Source: Clostridia bacterium (GTDB lineage: Bacteria > Bacillota > Clostridia > Christensenellales > Aristaeellaceae). From it: 51,890 nt of DNA. The position numbers were made by a program, and so were the translations under genes. Under the pieces are notes generated by a model, which was given only the letters and a program-made list of their open reading frames with translations, had not been told where the DNA came from and did not search any database. Numbering within the stretch: position 1 is the stretch's first letter; every line of letters starts with the position of its first letter. Below are positions 35,103-42,794 of the stretch, in pieces. The stretch spans positions 1 through 51,890 of the forward strand of contig JAFWQA010000012.1 in NCBI GenBank assembly GCA_017509255.1, written 5' to 3'.

Positions 35103-36338
35103 ATGGCAACGGTTGTATTTATCGCGACATATGACACCAAGGGAGTGGAATCCGACTATATCAAAAAGCGCGTGGAGGCCTACGGCGCGAAGTGCGTCAC
35201 CCTCGACGTCGGCGTCGGCGGCGTCCCGACCGCCGTGCCGGACGTATCGCTGGCGGATCTGTGCGCGGGTTCGGAATACACGGTCGACATCATTCACGCC
35301 ATGCCCCGCGGGGACGCGGTCGGCGCGGCGTCCGACCTGGTGGAAAAATATGTGCAGAAACTCTTCGCCGCGGGCGAATGCCACGCCGTGATCGGCATCG
35401 GCGGCGCGGGCGGCACACAGATCTGCACGCAGACGATGCGCAGCATGCCCGTCGGGCTGCCGAAGCTGATGATGAGCACGCTGGCGGCCGGCAACATGCG
35501 CTGGTATGTGGGCGACAGCGACATCTCCATGTTCCCCTCCATTACGGATGTGGCGGGCATCAACTGCATCACGCAGATGGTGTTCGACCGCTTCGCAGCG
35601 GAGGCCGCGGCAGCCGCGCTGTGGTATGAGAGCCGCTGGGCGGAGCACGATACCCGGATGAAGGATCCCTCGGTCAAACGGATCGGCCAGACCATGTACG
35701 GCACCACCACCAAGGGCGTAACGCGCGCCAGGGAGGAGCTGGAGCGCAGGGGCTACGAGACCCTGGTTTTCCATGCCTCCGGCGCCGGCGGACGCGCCAT
35801 GGAAAACCTGGTGCGCCGCGGCGTGATCCACGGCGTGCTGGATATGACCATTGCCGAGATCGGCGCGCACCTGGTCGGCGGGCTGCATGACGCGGGCCCG
35901 AACCGGCTGGACGCGATCCGGGACTGCGGGATCCCTTACGTCATGGTTCCCGGCGGAGCGGACACGATCGTCCTGCCCCCCATGAGCGACCTGCCGGACA
36001 AATTCCGCCATGGCCGGATCCTCAACAAGCACAACCCCACCATGACCACCATGCGCACCAATGTGGAAGAGAACAAACAGATCGGCGAATTCATCGTCCG
36101 GAAGCTCCGGGACGCCAAAGGGCCGGTCAAGATCCTCTTCCCGAAGGGCGGCCTCTCCTCCATCGACAAGCCCGGCCTGATCTTCTACCTGCCCGAAGCC
36201 AGCGAGATGCTCCTGCAGACGCTGAAGGAAGGCTTCCGGGGAACGAACGTCGAGGTCATTGAGGACGATCGCCACCTGTATGACGAGGGCTTCGGCGAAG
36301 ACGCCGCGGCGATGATGGACCGCCTGATGAAGGGCTGA
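35103..36338 (+). CDS. Tm-1-like ATP-binding protein (UPF0261)
   Basis: The 411-residue protein begins MATVVFIATYDTKGVESDYI, the opening of the UPF0261/Tm-1-like family, and shows the glycine-rich segments GIGGAGGTQICTQTM and FHASGAGGRAMENLV with VPGGADTIVLP. In tomato the homologous N-terminal domain of Tm-1 binds ATP and inhibits tobamovirus replication; the bacterial role is not established to my knowledge. The ribosome site AAGGAGG lies 9 nt before the ATG. It is encoded just before the gene for the TIM-barrel partner that forms the C-terminal half of plant Tm-1. The setting among sugar transporter genes suggests a catabolic enzyme or kinase-like function; that is inference. Confidence 0.88.
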   Translation: MATVVFIATYDTKGVESDYIKKRVEAYGAKCVTLDVGVGGVPTAVPDVSLADLCAGSEYTVDIIHAMPRGDAVGAASDLVEKYVQKLFAAGECHAVIGIGGAGGTQICTQTMRSMPVGLPKLMMSTLAAGNMRWYVGDSDISMFPSITDVAGINCITQMVFDRFAAEAAAAALWYESRWAEHDTRMKDPSVKRIGQTMYGTTTKGVTRAREELERRGYETLVFHASGAGGRAMENLVRRGVIHGVLDMTIAEIGAHLVGGLHDAGPNRLDAIRDCGIPYVMVPGGADTIVLPPMSDLPDKFRHGRILNKHNPTMTTMRTNVEENKQIGEFIVRKLRDAKGPVKILFPKGGLSSIDKPGLIFYLPEASEMLLQTLKEGFRGTNVEVIEDDRHLYDEGFGEDAAAMMDRLMKG

Positions 36339-36430
36339 GCAAAGTCCCTCCGGCAAAGCGGCCGTCGAGCATAGATCAGCAGCAAGAAACCGGCGGGCGG
36401 GAGCCCGCAGAAAAAAGGAGGATGATTCCC

Positions 36431-37264
36431 ATGGCCAAAAAATATTCAAGAACCGAATTGCTTTCCTACCTGCACGCGATCCGTGACCGCGGTGAGCGCA
36501 TCATCGTTGCCGGCGCGGGCAGCGGCCTGACCGGAAAGAGCATTGAGGCGGGCGGCGCGGATATGCTCATGGTTTTCAACAGCGGCAAATACCGGATGGC
36601 CGGCCACGGCAGCCTGAGCGGCTGGCTGGCATTCGGAAACGCGAACGAAGTCGCCTTCAGCATGGGCGCCAACGAGGTGCTCCCCGTCGTGAAGGATATC
36701 CCGGTCATCTGCTCCTGCTTCGGCCAGGACGTGACCCGCGAGATCGGCACTCACCTGGACCGCGTGATGACGGAAAACTTCAGCGGCATCAACAACTTCC
36801 CCACCATCGGCATGGTGGACGGAAGCTTCCGTGAGCAGCTGGAGCTGACCAACCTGGGCTTCCAGAAGGAAGTGGACATGGTCCGCATCGCCCGGGAAAA
36901 GGACATCTTCACCATCGTCTACGTCTTCAAGCCGGAAGAATCCGCGGCCATGGCGGAAGCCGGCGCGGACGTGATCATCAGCCACGTCGGCCTGACGGTC
37001 GGCGGCATGATCGGCACCACCAAGAGCCTGACGATCGAGGATTCCGCGAAGCTGACCCGCAGCATCATGGACGCCGGCAAGGCGGTCCGGGATGACGTGA
37101 TCTACCTGGCTCACGGCGGCCCGCTCGCGACCCCCGAAGACTTCGAAAAATTCCTGACCTTCCTGCCGGAGATCGACGGCTTCGTCGGCGCCTCCAGCAT
37201 GGAACGGATCCCGACGGAAAAGGCCATCGGCGACACCGTCCGCAAGTTCAAGGCCGTCCGTTGA
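36431..37264 (+). CDS. TIM-barrel 'phosphoenolpyruvate hydrolase' family protein
   Basis: The 277-residue protein matches the TIM-barrel family called PEP_hydrolase or TIM-barrel signal-transduction domain. Visible barrel segments are ERIIVAGAGSGLTGKSIEAG, NNFPTIGMVDGSFREQLE, TIVYVFKPEESAAMAEAGAD and the late GFVGASSMERIPTE. In plant Tm-1 this domain is fused C-terminally to the UPF0261 domain. Here the two are adjacent genes 92 bp apart. ATG 36431 follows AAAAGGAGGATGATTCCC; ATG 36422 overlaps that site and is rejected. The name comes from phosphonopyruvate-hydrolase and PEP-mutase-like barrels; the real reaction is unknown. Confidence 0.87.
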   Translation: MAKKYSRTELLSYLHAIRDRGERIIVAGAGSGLTGKSIEAGGADMLMVFNSGKYRMAGHGSLSGWLAFGNANEVAFSMGANEVLPVVKDIPVICSCFGQDVTREIGTHLDRVMTENFSGINNFPTIGMVDGSFREQLELTNLGFQKEVDMVRIAREKDIFTIVYVFKPEESAAMAEAGADVIISHVGLTVGGMIGTTKSLTIEDSAKLTRSIMDAGKAVRDDVIYLAHGGPLATPEDFEKFLTFLPEIDGFVGASSMERIPTEKAIGDTVRKFKAVR

Positions 37265-37335
37265 TTTTCACCCCGTCATTTTAGTCAGGTCTGCGGTTGA
37301 TTAAGGACTGTTCAAAAAGATTAAGGAGGATTACA

Positions 37336-38265
37336 ATGAAAAAGGTTATTTCTCTGCTCCTGGCCGTTATGCTCTGCCTCTCCGTGACCCTGAGCGTTGC
37401 TGAAGAGCCCGCGAAGACCTATGAATTCGTCTTCATCGTGAAGAGCATGCAGTTCAGCTTCATGCTCAGCATGATCGACGGCGCCGAAAAGGCTGCCGCC
37501 CTGGTCCCGAACATCCACATCGTGTGTGAAGGACCTGAGACCCCCTACAGCGTCACCGAGCAGATCGAGCTGGTCGAGCAGGCCATCACGAACCATGTGG
37601 ACGCCATCATGATCACTCCCGCCGACTCCACCGGTATCGTTCCCGCCATTGAGGCAGCCAACGCCGCCGGCATCCCGATCGCGACGCCCAACACCAAGGC
37701 CTACGGCGGAAACGTCCTGACCTGGGTCGGCGTGGACAACTACCAGGTCGGCTATCAGCTGGGCAAGGCCATCTGCGAAGCTCTGAACGGCGAAGGACAG
37801 ATCGTGCTGATCGAAGGCACCTCCGGCAACTCCACCTCCACCGAGCGTGTTGACGGCTACAACGACGCCTTCAAAGAATACCCCGGCATCGTCCTGCTGG
37901 ACAGCCAGCCCGCTGACTTCAACCGTGAAAAGGGCATGACCGTCATGGAGAACTTCCTGGAGCGGTATGATCACATCGACGGCGTCGCCTCCGTCAACAA
38001 GGACATGACGATGGGCGCTCTGGAAGCCGTCAAGGCCGCTGACCGCCAGGATGAAATGATCCATGTGACCTTCGACGTGGACAATGACTGTCTGGACGCC
38101 ATCGATGCCGGCGACATTCTGATCACCGGCGCGCAGGAAGAAAAGAGCCAGATCGCCAACGCGATCTATGCCTGCCTGCTGGCCTGCAACGGCTTCAAGG
38201 TCGCTCCCGAACAGTACATCCCCATGACCCTGGTCACCAAGGACAACACCGGCCTCTACCGCTGA
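37336..38265 (+). CDS. Sugar ABC transporter substrate-binding protein
   Basis: The 309-residue periplasmic-binding-protein-like protein (Peripla_BP_4, RbsB type) has a signal peptide (MKKVISLLLAVMLCLSVTLS, cleavage near VAEE) and the two-lobe pattern AIMITPADSTGIVPAIEAAN, then VLIEGTSGNSTSTERVDGYN and NREKGMTVMENFLERYDHID. AAGGAGG precedes the ATG. The Cys in MLCLS does not form a lipobox. It should capture the sugar or polyol for the ATPase and permeases at 31527-35089. It lies after the enzyme genes rather than at the operon front, an uncommon order. A terminator hairpin follows at 38324. Confidence 0.9.
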   Translation: MKKVISLLLAVMLCLSVTLSVAEEPAKTYEFVFIVKSMQFSFMLSMIDGAEKAAALVPNIHIVCEGPETPYSVTEQIELVEQAITNHVDAIMITPADSTGIVPAIEAANAAGIPIATPNTKAYGGNVLTWVGVDNYQVGYQLGKAICEALNGEGQIVLIEGTSGNSTSTERVDGYNDAFKEYPGIVLLDSQPADFNREKGMTVMENFLERYDHIDGVASVNKDMTMGALEAVKAADRQDEMIHVTFDVDNDCLDAIDAGDILITGAQEEKSQIANAIYACLLACNGFKVAPEQYIPMTLVTKDNTGLYR

Positions 38266-38323
38266 TCTGACGGAAGAACCCGTTACCCGTTCCGATACTC
38301 TGAGAACGCAGACTGACTGAAAC

Positions 38324-38366
38324 GGCCGGCCTATGGGCCCGGACGCCCCATGGGCCGGCCTCTTTT
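38324..38366 (+). terminator. Intercistronic terminator after the binding protein gene
   Basis: GGCCGGCC (38324-38331) pairs with GGCCGGCC (38353-38360), extended by ATGGG with CCCAT, and is followed by TCTTTTC. The next gene starts within 60 nt, so termination is probably partial. Confidence 0.78.
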
Positions 38367-38421
38367 CAAATCCCCCCGCCCGTTTCCGCGGAGGGATCTG
38401 AAAGGAGAAAAAAAGCAGCAG

Positions 38422-39033
38422 ATGGAGGGAAACACTTTGTATCTGGAATTTCTGAAAGCAAAAAACGACTATCTCACAGCATCGCGCAAGGCGGCCGCGG
38501 CAGGCCTGGCCGCCGCCTCCGGCGGCAATATCAGCGTCCGGATCCCCGGCACGGAGCAGATGATCATCAAGCCCTCCGGCGTCACCTTCAGCGACGTGGA
38601 CGAGAGCAATCTGATCGTCACGGAGCTGGACGGGACCCTGACGGAAGGCAGTCTCCGCCCCACCAAGGAGACGATCCTCCACGGCGGGCTGTACCGCCTG
38701 TTTCCGTCCGCGGGCGCCGTGGTGCACGTCCATCCGGTGTACTCCATCATGTGCGCCAACGTGTATGACGAGGTCCCGCTGGTCACCAAGCAGATGAAGC
38801 AGATCATGGACTGCCCGGTCCCGGTCTGCAAGATCAAAAGCAACACCGTGGATGAAAAGGGCATGGCCATGATACGCGAAATGCTGGAGAAGTATCCCGG
38901 AGCCTGCTGCTTCCTGCTGGAGGAGCACGGCGCGGTGGCTTTCGCGAAAAACGCGGCGGACGCGGAAAACTACGCCGAGCTGGTGGAGGAAAACTCCCGG
39001 GTGTACTGGGAAACCGCCGGGCGCGTCCGGTAA
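38422..39033 (+). CDS. Class II aldolase/adducin family protein
   Basis: The protein (about 200 residues) has the class II aldolase fold: AAASGGNISVRIPG (phosphate or substrate loop), ETILHGGLYR, the zinc pair in VVHVHPVYS and a third His in LEEHGAVAFA. Such enzymes are zinc-dependent aldolases, epimerases or decarboxylases of phosphorylated sugars (FucA, AraD, OtnC types). The substrate cannot be read here. Two starts compete. ATG 38422 has AGGAG about 14 nt upstream, which is far, while TTG 38437 has GGAGGG 7 nt upstream and gives MYLEFLKAKND; the second may be the true one. It most likely cleaves a product of the pathway served by the upstream transporter. Confidence 0.87.
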   Translation: MEGNTLYLEFLKAKNDYLTASRKAAAAGLAAASGGNISVRIPGTEQMIIKPSGVTFSDVDESNLIVTELDGTLTEGSLRPTKETILHGGLYRLFPSAGAVVHVHPVYSIMCANVYDEVPLVTKQMKQIMDCPVPVCKIKSNTVDEKGMAMIREMLEKYPGACCFLLEEHGAVAFAKNAADAENYAELVEENSRVYWETAGRVR

Positions 39034-39070
39034 AAGCGCGGTTTATGCCGCAAATGAAAGGAGCCTGAAC

Positions 39071-39400
39071 GTGAAAAGGATACTGCGGATCCTGCTTGCT
39101 GCCCTCCTGCTGGCCGCCCTGTGCGCGGTCCTGTCCGGGTGCGCGAAGTCAAAGGCGCCCGCCGGCCGGTATACGGCGGTGAACCCGCCCGTCGAAAGCG
39201 GGGAAACGGTCATTGAAGCCCTGGAATTCAGCGGCGGCAAGGTCACGATGTCCTCCGGGAAAACCGTCCAGACCGTGGACTACAAAATGGAAAACGGCAC
39301 CTTCTCCATCCATACAAAATTCGGCGACTTCTCCTACTCCTGCTCTCAGGAGGAGGACGGAAGCCTGATCATCGACGGCGTCCGGTACCGTCCCGAATAA
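39071..39400 (+). CDS. Small lipoprotein of unknown function
   Basis: The 109-residue protein starts with GTG (AAAGGAG 8 nt upstream) and has a lipoprotein signal peptide ending in the lipobox VLSGC (Cys24). The mature part is a short beta-rich domain (ALEFSGGKVTMSSGKTVQTV and so on, ending IIDGVRYRPE) resembling small clostridial lipoproteins annotated as DUF or lipocalin-like. It lies between the aldolase and the GntR gene. Whether it belongs to the sugar pathway is unclear. Confidence 0.8.
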   Translation: MKRILRILLAALLLAALCAVLSGCAKSKAPAGRYTAVNPPVESGETVIEALEFSGGKVTMSSGKTVQTVDYKMENGTFSIHTKFGDFSYSCSQEEDGSLIIDGVRYRPE

Positions 39401-39419
39401 CGCTCCGCGCGGGATCAGC

Positions 39420-39449
39420 TTGACAAATGCAGCCTCCGTCGGATAAACT
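39420..39449 (+). promoter_or_regulatory. Promoter of the GntR gene
   Basis: TTGACA (39420-39425), 18 bp, TAAACT (39444-39449). The regulator can therefore be made independently of the operon. No TNGTNNNACNA palindrome is seen here. Confidence 0.55.
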
Positions 39450-39484
39450 CAACAGGTTATTTACAAAGAGGAGACGTGGCATCA

Positions 39485-40189
39485 GTGGAAAAGATCAAAC
39501 GCAGCAACCTGGTAGACGAGGTTTACAAACAGCTGCTGGGCCTGATCGCTTCAGGGGATTATCCTGAAGGGAGCCGGATCCCTTCGGAGCCGCAGCTGTG
39601 CGAGATGCTGGGCGTCAGCCGCAACACGGTGCGCACCGCCATCAGCAAGCTCATCGCCCTGGGGATCCTGGAAAACCAGCAGGGCTACGGGAACTGCGTC
39701 CGCAGCATGAACATCGGCCTGTATGCCAACAGCATCCTGCCGTGCATGCTTTCCAAATCCACTGACCTGATCGCCGCCACGGAATACAGGATCGGCGTGG
39801 AGACCATGGCGGCCACTCTGGCCGCGGAACGCGCGACCGACGAGGACATCGCCCGCCTGTTTGACGCCTGTGAGCAGGCGGAAAAGCACATCAACTCCGT
39901 GGATGAATTCGCACAGTATGACATGCTCTTCCACCGGATCGTCGCGGAAGCGAGCAGGAATCCCCTCTTCATTCGGACCTCCGAGATGATCGAGGCCATG
40001 TACACAACGTGGCTGATCGGTTTCCAGCGGACCCACGGCATGGACAAAAGCCACGATTACCATATCCGCATCTGCAAGGCCATTGCCGCCCACGACCCGA
40101 AGGAAGCCGGCCGGAGTATGCAGGAGCATCTGGAGCATGTGCTCAGCAATATCCGCAAGGATCTTGTCGGGAAGGACGGCATCGCCTGA
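39485..40189 (+). CDS. GntR family regulator, FadR/FCD type
   Basis: The 234-residue regulator has a winged helix N-terminal domain (VYKQLLGLIASGDYPEGSRI then PSEPQLCEMLGVSRNTVRTA) and an all-helical FCD domain. The FCD metal or ligand histidines are recognisable in DMLFHRIVAEASRN, HDYHIRICKAI and SMQEHLEHVL. FCD regulators bind small sugar acids or other carboxylates and repress catabolic operons. AGGAG sits 11 nt before GTG 39485 but only 2 nt before GTG 39476, so I prefer 39485. It has its own promoter and follows the transporter-enzyme operon, which carries a FadR-type palindrome at its start. Confidence 0.9.
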   Translation: MEKIKRSNLVDEVYKQLLGLIASGDYPEGSRIPSEPQLCEMLGVSRNTVRTAISKLIALGILENQQGYGNCVRSMNIGLYANSILPCMLSKSTDLIAATEYRIGVETMAATLAAERATDEDIARLFDACEQAEKHINSVDEFAQYDMLFHRIVAEASRNPLFIRTSEMIEAMYTTWLIGFQRTHGMDKSHDYHIRICKAIAAHDPKEAGRSMQEHLEHVLSNIRKDLVGKDGIA

Positions 40190-40225
40190 CCGCTGACAAA
40201 AAAAGAAGATTCCTAAGCTTACCGG

Positions 40226-40258
40226 AGCCGGGCAATAAAAAAGCCCGGCTTTTATTGC
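40226..40258 (+). terminator. Terminator after the GntR gene
   Basis: AGCCGGGC (40226-40233) pairs with GCCCGGCT (40243-40250), followed by TTTATT. An alternative overlapping stem, GCAATAAAA with TTTTATTGC (40232-40258), is possible. Confidence 0.8.
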
Positions 40259-40390
40259 CGGGCCGGCGGCGGGATCAGTTCCCGCTGTCTTTTTTATCCG
40301 CGTTCTCCCTGACGTTTTTGTTTATGGTATCGTTATCCCGAACGACGCGTCAGGCGTAAAACACATTTTCCCTGTTTCCTGATTTTCCGC

Positions 40391-40420
40391 TTGACATGAC
40401 CGGGGTCCATCTGCTATGAT
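40391..40420 (+). promoter_or_regulatory. helD promoter
   Basis: TTGACA (40391-40396), 18 bp, TATGAT (40415-40420) preceded by TGC as an extended -10. Transcription should start near 40427, giving a leader of about 90 nt. Apart from this promoter and the two hairpins the 326-bp gap 40190-40515 shows nothing else. Confidence 0.75.
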
Positions 40421-40452
40421 GCACATCCACACGCTTGCAGGACAAAGATCCG

Positions 40453-40497
40453 TAAGCCTCTGCGTATTTTATGAAAACGGCAGAGGCTTATCTTTTT
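40453..40497 (+). terminator. Leader terminator (attenuator) of helD
   Basis: TAAGCCTCTGC (40453-40463) pairs perfectly with GCAGAGGCTTA (40480-40490) around a 16-nt loop and is followed by TCTTTTTT. It ends 18 nt before the helD start codon, so full-length helD mRNA must read through it. Confidence 0.8.
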
Positions 40498-40515
40498 TGC
40501 CGGGAAAGGAAAATA

Positions 40516-42714
40516 ATGGAATCCGTCAGATTACCGAACCATCCCGCCGCCGGGCAGGAATACCTGCATCTGCAGCAGGCCTGCGACACCATTGACCGGG
40601 AGATCGGGGAAATGGAAGCGCTCACCGGCGCGAAGGCCGGGGAGTGCATGGATGTGCAGATGAAGGAGGACCCCGACCAGCAGGAGGAGGTGACCATGCA
40701 GCTGTTCCGGTACCGGCTGGACCGGCTGCGGCAGCTGAGCATGGCCTCCGGCCAGGCGTATTTCGCGCGGCTGGACTTCACCCCCGCCGGCTGCCCGCCG
40801 GAGACCTGGTACCTGGGCCGCTGGGGCGTGCTGGACCCGGTCGCGCTGACGCCGGTCGTGGTAGATTGGCGCTCGCCGGTCGCCAACCTGTACTACTCCG
40901 GCCAGATCGGAAAAATGGACTATGAAGCCCCGGACGGGCACGTAGAGGGCGAGCTGACCCTCAAGCGCATGCTGACCGTGCGCCGGCGGGAGCTCATCAG
41001 CCTGTTCGACAGCGGCATCGTTTCCCAGGAGGCCTATCTGCAGGAGGTGCTGGGCAGCATTTCCACGGACCGCCTGCGGGAGATCGTGACCACCATCCAG
41101 GCCGAGCAGAACATCGTGATCCGTCACCCGCTGAATACCCACCTGCTGGTGCAGGGGGCCGCCGGAAGCGGAAAGACCACCATCGCCCTGCACCGGATCG
41201 CCTATCTGCTCTATACCTTCCGGGATACCCTGAAGCCGGAAAAAATGATGATCCTGGCGCCCAACCCCCTCTTCCTTTCGTATATCTCCCAGGTCCTTCC
41301 CGACCTGGGCGTCGAACGGGTCGTGCAGACGACCTTCGAGGGCTGGTGCCGGGAGGGCATGGGCCGCCGCTTCCCGAAGCTGACGCGGGAAAGCCGGCTG
41401 GAAAAAAATCTGACGCTTTCGGAAAAGGAGCGGGAAAAGGCGGGACACCTGCTGCGCCTGAAGGGCTCCATGGAGATGATGAAAAGGCTGGAGGGCTGGC
41501 TGGAGCATCTGCAGGAGACCGTGCTGCCGGAAAACGGCTTCAAAATGGCCGGGGTTCCCCTCATGGACCGGCAGGAGCTGGAAACCGTTTTCCTGAAGGA
41601 CCTGCGTTTCTTCCCCCTGGAGCAGCGCATTGCCGAACTGAAAAAGATCCTCCGCAAAAGGGTGCAGTCCGCCGCGTCCCTCCTGCGGGACCGATATGCC
41701 GCAAACGCGGAGCAGATGGTCCGCCAGGTCCGCGCCAATATGCGGGACGGCGAGCTGCGGCAGCAGAAGATCCGCGGGATCTATGATCTGCGGGACCAGC
41801 GCTTCCGGGAGATCGACGGGCGGGCGGAGGCCTGGCTGGAGAAATACCGGGAGAAGTTCCGCCTGCCGGACCTGCCGGGGCTGTACCGGACCTTTCTGCA
41901 GGAATGCTTTCCCGGCGAGGAGCTCCTCCCGGAGGACGGAAGCCTGCGGCAGGAGGACCTGCCGATGCTGGCCATGATCTGCCGCACGGCCTGCGGGCTG
42001 AAGGTGAAGCCGATGAAGCATATCGTGATCGACGAGTGCCAGGACTTTTCCCCCTTCCAGATCGAGCTGCTGAAGCAGGTCAACCCCGCGGCCGCCTTCA
42101 CCCTGGTCGGAGACCTGTATCAGGGGATCCGGGCGGATGAGGGCATCCGCAGCTGGGAGGAATGGCAGGGCCCGGTCTTCGGGAACAAGGCGGACCTGAA
42201 GCAGCTCTCGGTCAGCTACCGGAACACGGTGGAGATCATGAGCCTGGCGCAGGCCGTCTCCGGACGGTATCCCATTCCGGGCATCTGCGAAACAAAGCCG
42301 GTGCTGCGGCACGGCGAAGCCCCGCGGATCGTCCGCGCGGAAAGCGAAAAGGAGCGCCTGTCCCTGATCCGGGAGCAGGTACGGGTCTGGAAGCAGGAGG
42401 GCTTTCACAGCATCGCCCTGATCGAAAAGACGGCGGAGCAGGCCAAAAAGCTGTACCGTCAGCTCGGGGCGGAGCTGAACGCGCATCTGCTGTCGGAATC
42501 GGACGCGGAATACCGGGGCGGCGTACTGATCCTGCCCGCCGGCATCGTCAAGGGCATGGAGTTCGACTGCGTCGGCATCTGCGACGCCTCCGCGGAAAAC
42601 TATCCGGAGGACGAGTTCCTCTGCCGGATCCTTTACGTCCTGATGACCCGTCCCCTGCACCGCCTGCGCGTCTGGCACAGAGGCGCCCCCTCGCCGATGC
42701 TGCCGGTAAAATAA
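40516..42714 (+). CDS. helD: HelD-like RNA polymerase-associated ATPase (UvrD/Rep superfamily)
   Basis: The 732-residue protein has the HelD layout: an N-terminal coiled-coil arm (about residues 1-85), the family motif VDWRSPVANLYYSG (about 116-129), Walker A QGAAGSGKTTIALHRIAYLL (Walker A 214-221), a long helical insertion (about 310-480), Walker B HIVIDECQDFS, motif III LVGDLYQGI and SVSYRNTVEIMSLA. HelD proteins of Gram-positive bacteria bind RNA polymerase and free stalled complexes; some confer rifamycin tolerance. The start at 40516 follows AAAGGA; the in-frame ATG 40471 lies in the leader hairpin loop without a ribosome site. It is monocistronic, with an attenuator-like leader. Confidence 0.9.
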   Translation: MESVRLPNHPAAGQEYLHLQQACDTIDREIGEMEALTGAKAGECMDVQMKEDPDQQEEVTMQLFRYRLDRLRQLSMASGQAYFARLDFTPAGCPPETWYLGRWGVLDPVALTPVVVDWRSPVANLYYSGQIGKMDYEAPDGHVEGELTLKRMLTVRRRELISLFDSGIVSQEAYLQEVLGSISTDRLREIVTTIQAEQNIVIRHPLNTHLLVQGAAGSGKTTIALHRIAYLLYTFRDTLKPEKMMILAPNPLFLSYISQVLPDLGVERVVQTTFEGWCREGMGRRFPKLTRESRLEKNLTLSEKEREKAGHLLRLKGSMEMMKRLEGWLEHLQETVLPENGFKMAGVPLMDRQELETVFLKDLRFFPLEQRIAELKKILRKRVQSAASLLRDRYAANAEQMVRQVRANMRDGELRQQKIRGIYDLRDQRFREIDGRAEAWLEKYREKFRLPDLPGLYRTFLQECFPGEELLPEDGSLRQEDLPMLAMICRTACGLKVKPMKHIVIDECQDFSPFQIELLKQVNPAAAFTLVGDLYQGIRADEGIRSWEEWQGPVFGNKADLKQLSVSYRNTVEIMSLAQAVSGRYPIPGICETKPVLRHGEAPRIVRAESEKERLSLIREQVRVWKQEGFHSIALIEKTAEQAKKLYRQLGAELNAHLLSESDAEYRGGVLILPAGIVKGMEFDCVGICDASAENYPEDEFLCRILYVLMTRPLHRLRVWHRGAPSPMLPVK

Positions 42715-42745
42715 AAAAGCGCCCGCTCATGATGGACGGGCCGTG

Positions 42746-42776
42746 AAACGCCCCGGGAAATACTCCCGGGGCGTTT
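42746..42776. terminator. Convergent terminator between helD and the GH3 gene
   Basis: AAACGCCCCGGGA (42746-42758) pairs with TCCCGGGGCGTTT (42764-42776). The terminal AAA/TTT pairs suggest use in both directions, but extra T residues are few. Confidence 0.7.
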
Positions 42777-42794
42777 GCTCTGCCATTCCCGCGG

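Noticed and set aside
40416-40560. Possible leader peptide upstream of helD starting at ATG 40416
   Set aside because: That ATG lies inside the -10 element, upstream of the expected transcription start, so it would not be in the mRNA.
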